A stretch of 64,000 nt of DNA from Helicobacter pylori. Its GTDB lineage: Bacteria > Campylobacterota > Campylobacteria > Campylobacterales > Helicobacteraceae. How positions within the stretch are numbered: the stretch's first letter is position 1; each line of letters opens with the position of its first letter. Below, in pieces: positions 59,229 to 64,000 of this stretch. The notes under the pieces are model-generated. The model was given only the letters and a program-made list of their open reading frames with translations. It ran no database searches and was not told the origin of the DNA. Location of the stretch: assembly GCA_008032955.1 (NCBI GenBank), contig CP032046.1, positions 1,240,001 to 1,304,000 of the forward strand, in the 5' to 3' direction. The translations under genes and the position numbers were made by a program.

Positions 59229-60875
59229 ATGGATAAAAACAACAATAATAATCTTCGCTTGATTTTAGCGATTGCTCTGTCTTTCTTGTTTATCGCTCTT
59301 TATAGCTATTTTTTCCAAAAACCAAACAAAACAACAACCCAAACCACAAAGCAAGAAACAACCAACAACCACACAATAGCAAGTCCTAACGCGCCCAACG
59401 CCCAACATTTTAGTGTTACTCAAACCATCCCCCAAGAGAATTTGTTAAGCACCATTTCTTTTGAGCATGCCAAAATTGAAATTGATTCTTTAGGGCGCAT
59501 CAAACAGGTTTATCTCAAGGATAAAAAGTATCTAACCCCTAAACAAAAGGGCTTTTTAGAGCATGTGGGCCATCTTTTTAGCTCCAAAGAAAACGCGCAA
59601 CCCCCCCTAAAAGAGCTCCCCCTTTTAGCAGCCGATAAACTCAAGCCTTTAGAAGTGCGTTTTTTAGACCCCACGCTCAATAACAAAGCGTTCAACACCC
59701 CTTATAGTGCTTCAAAAACCACTCTTGGGCCTAATGAACAGCTCGTTTTAACCCAAGATTTAGGCGCTCTTACTATCATTAAAACCCTGACTTTCTATGA
59801 TGATTTGCATTATGATTTAAAAATCGCATTCAAATCGCCCAATAACCTTATCCCTAGCTATGTGATCACCAATGGTTACAGGCCGGTGGCTGATTTAGAC
59901 AGCTACACTTTTTCAGGCGTGCTTTTAGAAAATAACGACAAAAAAATTGAAAAAATTGAAGATAAAGACGCTAAAGAAATCAAACGCTTTTCTAACACCC
60001 TCTTTTTATCCAGCGTGGATAGGTATTTCACCACCTTGCTTTTCACCAAAGATCCTCAAGGTTTTGAAGCCTTAATTGATTCAGAAATCGGGACTAAAAA
60101 CCCCTTAGGCTTCATTTCCCTTAAAAATGAAGCAAATTTGCATGGCTATATTGGCCCTAAAGATTACCGCTCTTTGAAAGCGATTTCACCCATGCTCACG
60201 GATGTGATAGAGTATGGCTTAATCACTTTTTTTGCGAAAGGCGTGTTTGTTTTACTGGATTATTTGTATCAATTCGTGGGTAATTGGGGTTGGGCTATCA
60301 TTTTTTTAACGATTATCGTGCGCATTATCCTCTACCCCTTAAGCTATAAGGGCATGGTGAGCATGCAAAAGCTCAAGGAATTAGCCCCTAAAATGAAAGA
60401 ACTCCAAGAAAAATACAAGGGCGAACCCCAAAAGTTGCAAGCCCACATGATGCAGCTTTACAAAAAACATGGGGCTAACCCGCTAGGGGGTTGTCTGCCT
60501 TTAATCTTACAAATCCCGGTGTTTTTTGCGATTTATAGAGTGCTTTATAACGCTGTGGAATTGAAAAGCTCAGAGTGGATCTTATGGATTCATGATCTAT
60601 CTATCATGGATCCGTATTTTATTTTACCGCTTCTTATGGGAGCGTCTATGTATTGGCACCAAAGCGTTACGCCAAACACCATGACCGATCCCATGCAAGC
60701 GAAGATCTTTAAACTCTTGCCCCTATTATTCACGATCTTTTTAATCACTTTCCCTGCAGGGTTAGTCTTGTATTGGACCACAAACAACATCCTTTCGGTG
60801 TTGCAACAACTCATCATCAATAAAGTCTTAGAAAACAAAAAACGCATGCACGCGCAAAACAAAAAGGAACATTGA
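59229..60875 (+). CDS. yidC: Membrane protein insertase YidC
   Basis: YidC inserts and folds inner membrane proteins, alone or with SecYEG. The 548-residue protein has an N-terminal helix (LILAIALSFLFIALYSYFF), an Asn/Thr-rich linker, a large periplasmic domain (about 60-320), and the conserved C-terminal helices with GNWGWAIIFLTIIVRIILYP (the Arg that contacts substrates), NPLGGCLPLILQIPVFFAIY and FPAGLVLYWTTNNILS. It ends one base into the khpB start codon. Confidence 0.96.
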   Translation: MDKNNNNNLRLILAIALSFLFIALYSYFFQKPNKTTTQTTKQETTNNHTIASPNAPNAQHFSVTQTIPQENLLSTISFEHAKIEIDSLGRIKQVYLKDKKYLTPKQKGFLEHVGHLFSSKENAQPPLKELPLLAADKLKPLEVRFLDPTLNNKAFNTPYSASKTTLGPNEQLVLTQDLGALTIIKTLTFYDDLHYDLKIAFKSPNNLIPSYVITNGYRPVADLDSYTFSGVLLENNDKKIEKIEDKDAKEIKRFSNTLFLSSVDRYFTTLLFTKDPQGFEALIDSEIGTKNPLGFISLKNEANLHGYIGPKDYRSLKAISPMLTDVIEYGLITFFAKGVFVLLDYLYQFVGNWGWAIIFLTIIVRIILYPLSYKGMVSMQKLKELAPKMKELQEKYKGEPQKLQAHMMQLYKKHGANPLGGCLPLILQIPVFFAIYRVLYNAVELKSSEWILWIHDLSIMDPYFILPLLMGASMYWHQSVTPNTMTDPMQAKIFKLLPLLFTIFLITFPAGLVLYWTTNNILSVLQQLIINKVLENKKRMHAQNKKEH

Positions 60876-61672
60876 TGCAAAATTTTATTGAAATCAAAGC
60901 CAAAACCTTAGAAGAAGCTCTCATTCAAGCTTCTATCGCTTTGAATTGCCCCATTATTAATTTGCAATACGAAGTCATTCAAACGCCCTCTAAAGGGTTT
61001 TTAAGCATTGGTAAAAAAGAAGCCATTATCTTAGCGGGCGTTAAAGAAAGCGTTAAAGAGGTTAAAGAAGAGAGCGTTAAAGAAACCAACACGAAAGAAA
61101 ATCATCAAAACAATATAGAAGAAAAAAAACAAAAATTAGAAACAGAAACGCCTCAAGAAGAAAGAATCACCCCTAAACCCCCTAAAAAAAACCCTAAAGA
61201 AGAATCTCATAATGGAGACAAACTCCATGAAATTAAGCAAGAATTGAAAGACTTATTTTCTCATTTGCCTTATAAAATCAATAAAGTGGAGGTGAGTCTT
61301 TATGAACCGGGGGTTTTATTGATTGATATTGATGGCGAAGACTCCGCCCTTTTAATTGGCGAAAAAGGTTATCGCTACAAAGCCCTTTCTTACTTGCTCT
61401 TTAATTGGATCCACCCTGCTTATGGCTATAGTATCCGCTTAGAAATTTCCACTTTTTTACAAAACCAAGAAAAGGTTATGGAAGCGCAACTCCAAAGCAC
61501 GATCATGACCGTTCATGAAGTAGGTAAAGGGCAGATGAAAGCCCCTGATGGCGTTTTAACCTATATCGCTTTAAAGAAATTACGAAAAGCGTTCCCTAAT
61601 AAATATGTTTCCATCAAAACCAATTTAAACGATGAAAAATACATCGTCATCAACGACTTTAACAATGAATGA
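60875..61672 (+). CDS. khpB: RNA-binding protein KhpB (Jag)
   Basis: KhpB/Jag is an RNA-binding protein usually encoded behind yidC. The 265-residue product has the Jag N-terminal domain (IEIKAKTLEEALIQASIALN with KGFLSIGKKEA), a Lys/Glu-rich linker (about 62-115), then a KH-like domain with DGEDSALLIGEKGYRYKALSYL and the C-terminal part RLEISTFLQNQEKVMEAQLQ. The R3H hallmark is not clearly visible by eye. The ATG overlaps the yidC stop by one base. Confidence 0.86.
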   Translation: MQNFIEIKAKTLEEALIQASIALNCPIINLQYEVIQTPSKGFLSIGKKEAIILAGVKESVKEVKEESVKETNTKENHQNNIEEKKQKLETETPQEERITPKPPKKNPKEESHNGDKLHEIKQELKDLFSHLPYKINKVEVSLYEPGVLLIDIDGEDSALLIGEKGYRYKALSYLLFNWIHPAYGYSIRLEISTFLQNQEKVMEAQLQSTIMTVHEVGKGQMKAPDGVLTYIALKKLRKAFPNKYVSIKTNLNDEKYIVINDFNNE

Positions 61673-63017
61673 CACCATCGCCGCTATCGCTACCCCTTTA
61701 GGCAAGGGAGCGATTAGCATCATTAAAATCAGCGGCCATAACGCTCTAAACATCCTCAAACAACTCACCCAAAAACAAGACTTCACCCCCAGATACGCTT
61801 ACGTGTGCGATATTTTTTCTAATGGCGTTTTATTAGACAAAGCGTTAGTCATTTATTTCAAAGCCCCCTATAGTTTCACTGGTGAAGATGTGTGCGAAAT
61901 CCAATGCCATGGAAGCCCCCTTTTAGCGCAAAATATCTTACAAGCTTGTTTGAATTTAGGATCTAGGCTCGCTAAAGCGGGGGAATTTAGTAAAAAAGCC
62001 TTTTTAAACCATAAAATGGATTTGAGCGAGATTGAAGCGAGCGTTCAGCTCATCCTTTGTGAAGATGAAAGCGTTTTAAACGCTCTAGCCAGGCAGCTTA
62101 AGGGCGAGTTAAAAATTTTTATTGAAGAGGCCAGGAACGATCTTTTAAAGCTTTTGGCGAGCTCAGAAGTTTTGATTGATTATAGCGAAGAAGACATTCC
62201 TAGCGATTTTTTAGATGGAGTGTCTCAAAATTTAGAAAAACAAATCGCCTCTTTTAAAGATTTACTGGATTTTTCTAACGTGCAAAAACAAAGGAATAAG
62301 GGGCATGCCTTAAGCATTGTTGGCAAACCCAATGCTGGCAAAAGCTCCCTATTAAACGCCATGCTTTTAGAAGAAAGGGCTTTAGTGAGCGATATTAAAG
62401 GCACAACAAGAGACACTATAGAAGAAGTCATTGAATTACAAGGGCATAAGGTGCGCTTGATTGACACCGCTGGCATTAGAGAGAGCGCGGATAAAATAGA
62501 GCGTTTAGGGATTGAAAAAAGCCTTAAAAGTTTAGAAAATTGCGACCTTATTTTGGGCGTGTTTGATCTTTCTAAACCCCTAGAAAAAGAAGATTTTAAC
62601 CTTATAGACGCCCTTAATCGTGCTAAAAAGCCTTGCATTGTTGTTTTGAATAAAAACGATTTAGCCCCTAAACTAGAGCTTGAAATCTTAAAATCCCATC
62701 TTAAAATCCCTTATACTTTACTAGAAACCAACACCCTAAATTCCAAGGCTTGTTTGAAAGATTTGAGCCAAAAAATCAGCGCCTTTTTCCCCAAACTAGA
62801 CACTCAAAACAAGCTCTTACTCACTTCCCTAGCCCAAAAAACCGCCCTAGAAAACGCCATTACTGAATTGCAAAACGCTAAAAACCATTTAGAAACTTTG
62901 GAGCTTTTTTCTTATCACATTTTAAGCGCGATAGAAAACTTGAACTTGCTCACCCGCCCTTATGAAACCAGCCAGATGCTTGATAGCATGTTCAGCGAAT
63001 TTTGCTTAGGCAAATAA
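61665..63017 (+). CDS. mnmE: tRNA modification GTPase MnmE (TrmE)
   Basis: MnmE works with MnmG to form cmnm5U at the wobble base of certain tRNAs. The 450-residue protein begins with DTIAAIATPLGKGAISIIKI (folate-binding domain), has helical domains around SLLNA, then the inserted G domain: VGKPNAGKSSLLNAM (G1), GTTRDTI (G2), DTAGIRESADKIE (G3), NKND (G4). The family's C-terminal Cys is in the last residues, CLGK. I start at the ATG at 61665, which overlaps khpB by eight bases; the longer frame from 61632 is not needed. Confidence 0.96.
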   Translation: MNDTIAAIATPLGKGAISIIKISGHNALNILKQLTQKQDFTPRYAYVCDIFSNGVLLDKALVIYFKAPYSFTGEDVCEIQCHGSPLLAQNILQACLNLGSRLAKAGEFSKKAFLNHKMDLSEIEASVQLILCEDESVLNALARQLKGELKIFIEEARNDLLKLLASSEVLIDYSEEDIPSDFLDGVSQNLEKQIASFKDLLDFSNVQKQRNKGHALSIVGKPNAGKSSLLNAMLLEERALVSDIKGTTRDTIEEVIELQGHKVRLIDTAGIRESADKIERLGIEKSLKSLENCDLILGVFDLSKPLEKEDFNLIDALNRAKKPCIVVLNKNDLAPKLELEILKSHLKIPYTLLETNTLNSKACLKDLSQKISAFFPKLDTQNKLLLTSLAQKTALENAITELQNAKNHLETLELFSYHILSAIENLNLLTRPYETSQMLDSMFSEFCLGK

Positions 63018-63220
63018 AATCGTTTAAGGAATGGATTAAAACCCCTTTTTAGCGCTGCTTTTTAAGACTTTTTACCCATTAGTGCGGTTTAATATCCATA
63101 TTTACAAAAAACCATACTGCCATTTTTCAAAAAGGGGTAAAATAAGCTAGTTTAAAATGTATACATACCTATAAGCTATTTTTGAGTAAAAATGTTAAAA
63201 AAGACAATTAAGGAGATTTT
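63018..63220. other. Gap before homD
   Basis: No gene. There is an inverted TATACAT-like AT-rich stretch near 63155 and AATTAAGGAGATTTT before the homD ATG. Confidence 0.4.
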
Positions 63221-64000
63221 ATGTTAAAACTCGTTAGTAAAACGATTTGTTTGTCCCTAATCGGATCATTCACCGCTGTAGAAGCCTTTCAAAAACACCA
63301 AAAAGACGGCTTTTTCATAGAAGCCGGGTTTGAAACCGGGCTGTTACAAGGCACACAAACCCAAGAACAAACCATAGCCACCACTCAAGAAAAACCCAAA
63401 CCAAAACCCAAACCTAAGCCCAAACCCATTACCCCTCAAAGCACCTATGGGAAATACTACATCTCCCAAAGCACCGTTTTAAAGAATGCGACTGAGTTGT
63501 TTGCAGAGGACAATATCACCAACTTAACCTTTTATTCTTTAAACCCTGTGTATGTAACCGCTTACAACCAAGAAAGCGCTGAAGAAGCAGGCTATGGTAA
63601 TAGCAGCTTGATTATGATACAAAACTTCTTGCCTTATAACTTAAACAACATTGAGCTGAGTTATACAGACAATCAAGGCAATGTAGTCAGTTTGGGCGTG
63701 ATAGAGACTATCCCTAAACAATCTCAAATCATTCTGCCCGCAAGCTTGTTTGACGATCCGCAACTTAACGCTGATGGCTTCCAACAGCTCCAAACTGCCA
63801 CCACAAAATTTTCTGATTCCAGCACGCAGAATCTGTTTGATAAGCTCAGCAAGGTTACAACCAATCTTCAAATGACTTATATCAATTACAACCAATTTTC
63901 TAGCGGTAACGGCACTGGTTCTAAACCCCCATGCCCTCCATACGAAAATCAAGAAAACTGCACGGCTAAAGTGCCGCCTTTCACCTCTCAAGACGCCAAG
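63221..64000 (+). CDS. homD: Hom-family outer membrane protein (HomD-like), 5' part
   Basis: An ATG seven bases after AAGGAG opens a frame that stays open for all 260 codons to the window edge. There is a signal peptide (ICLSLIGSFTAVEA), then an FIEAGFETGLLQG outer membrane protein-like strand near the N-terminus. A KPKPKPKPKP run follows at about residues 58-70, the Lys-Pro repeat that I remember as typical of HomD. The rest reads as surface-domain sequence with paired Cys (PPCPPYENQENCT). The C-terminal beta-barrel lies outside the window. Hom proteins are variable-copy adhesin-like surface proteins of H. pylori. Confidence 0.82.
   Translation, partial: MLKLVSKTICLSLIGSFTAVEAFQKHQKDGFFIEAGFETGLLQGTQTQEQTIATTQEKPKPKPKPKPKPITPQSTYGKYYISQSTVLKNATELFAEDNITNLTFYSLNPVYVTAYNQESAEEAGYGNSSLIMIQNFLPYNLNNIELSYTDNQGNVVSLGVIETIPKQSQIILPASLFDDPQLNADGFQQLQTATTKFSDSSTQNLFDKLSKVTTNLQMTYINYNQFSSGNGTGSKPPCPPYENQENCTAKVPPFTSQDAK

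Noticed and set aside
61632-61664. Upstream start for mnmE adding 11 residues
   Set aside because: Added Ser/Thr residues do not fit the family, and the ATG at 61665 starts the canonical N-terminus.

Overview
The window is a chromosomal segment of Helicobacter pylori. The evidence is the paralogue content (Hpn and the Hpn-like protein, FliW2, BamD/ComL, a HomD-type outer membrane protein, a VirB11-like ATPase beside fliI), the rRNA layout with 16S separate from 23S-5S, AT-rich DNA with simple-sequence contingency tracts, and extended TGnTATAAT -10 boxes. Gene order matches the stretch I remember from reference strains between mreC (HP1372) and homD (HP1453). That numbering is from memory and was not searched.

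Layout. 1-4.7 kb (minus): mreC (partial), mreB, clpX, lpxA, fabZ, fliW2. 4.8-9.1 kb (plus): a 48-residue ORF, bamD, lon, tyrA. 9.4-14.6 kb (minus): a secreted His-Me finger nuclease and a type III res-mod pair with a C14 tract at the start of res. 14.8-16.5 kb: bioB (frameshifted) and a YihY-family membrane protein. 16.7-20 kb (minus): 5S and 23S rRNA. 20-27 kb is an accessory plasticity zone with three repeat families, a DUF262-HNH nuclease gene behind an octanucleotide tract, a broken DHH phosphoesterase gene, and an IS607-family element inserted in a decayed gene. 27-31.7 kb: queF, rsfS, miaA (ATG replaced by ATC), a GT8 glycosyltransferase and a phosphoethanolamine-transferase-like gene switched off by a (GA)12 tract. 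31.7-38 kb (minus): murB, fliQ, fliI, virB11-like, ileS, an S4 protein. 38-46 kb: a lipoprotein, a broken outer membrane protein gene, hpn, rlmN, kdsD, rnj (frameshifted), ksgA, hpn2. 46-50 kb: a tandem pair of AapA/IsoA-type toxin-antitoxin units, an hsdS with no partners, purU, sppA (frameshifted). 50-52 kb: a TIR-like protein, a lipoprotein and a small membrane protein. 52.5-54 kb (minus): 16S rRNA. 55.3-63 kb (plus): ppiA-csrA-ispE-smpB-exbB-exbD-rpmH-rnpA-yidD-yidC-khpB-mnmE, then homD, cut by the window edge.

How it fits together. Most of the window is housekeeping: cell shape and envelope, proteolysis, translation, RNA turnover, flagellar export and nickel storage. Superimposed are contingency loci (C14 in res, GA12 in the transferase, C7 in the outer membrane protein gene, an 8-bp tandem repeat before DUF262) and candidate defence or conflict genes (type III res-mod, hsdS, DUF262-HNH with DHH, TIR with a small membrane protein, AapA/IsoA). 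The best candidate for an undescribed system is the TIR-lipoprotein-membrane protein cassette at 50.2-51.9 kb. Next is the DUF262-HNH/DHH module with its octanucleotide leader. Several conserved genes carry single-base deletions in short homopolymers (bioB, rnj, sppA, the DHH gene). rnj is expected to be needed for growth, so some of these may be consensus sequence errors.
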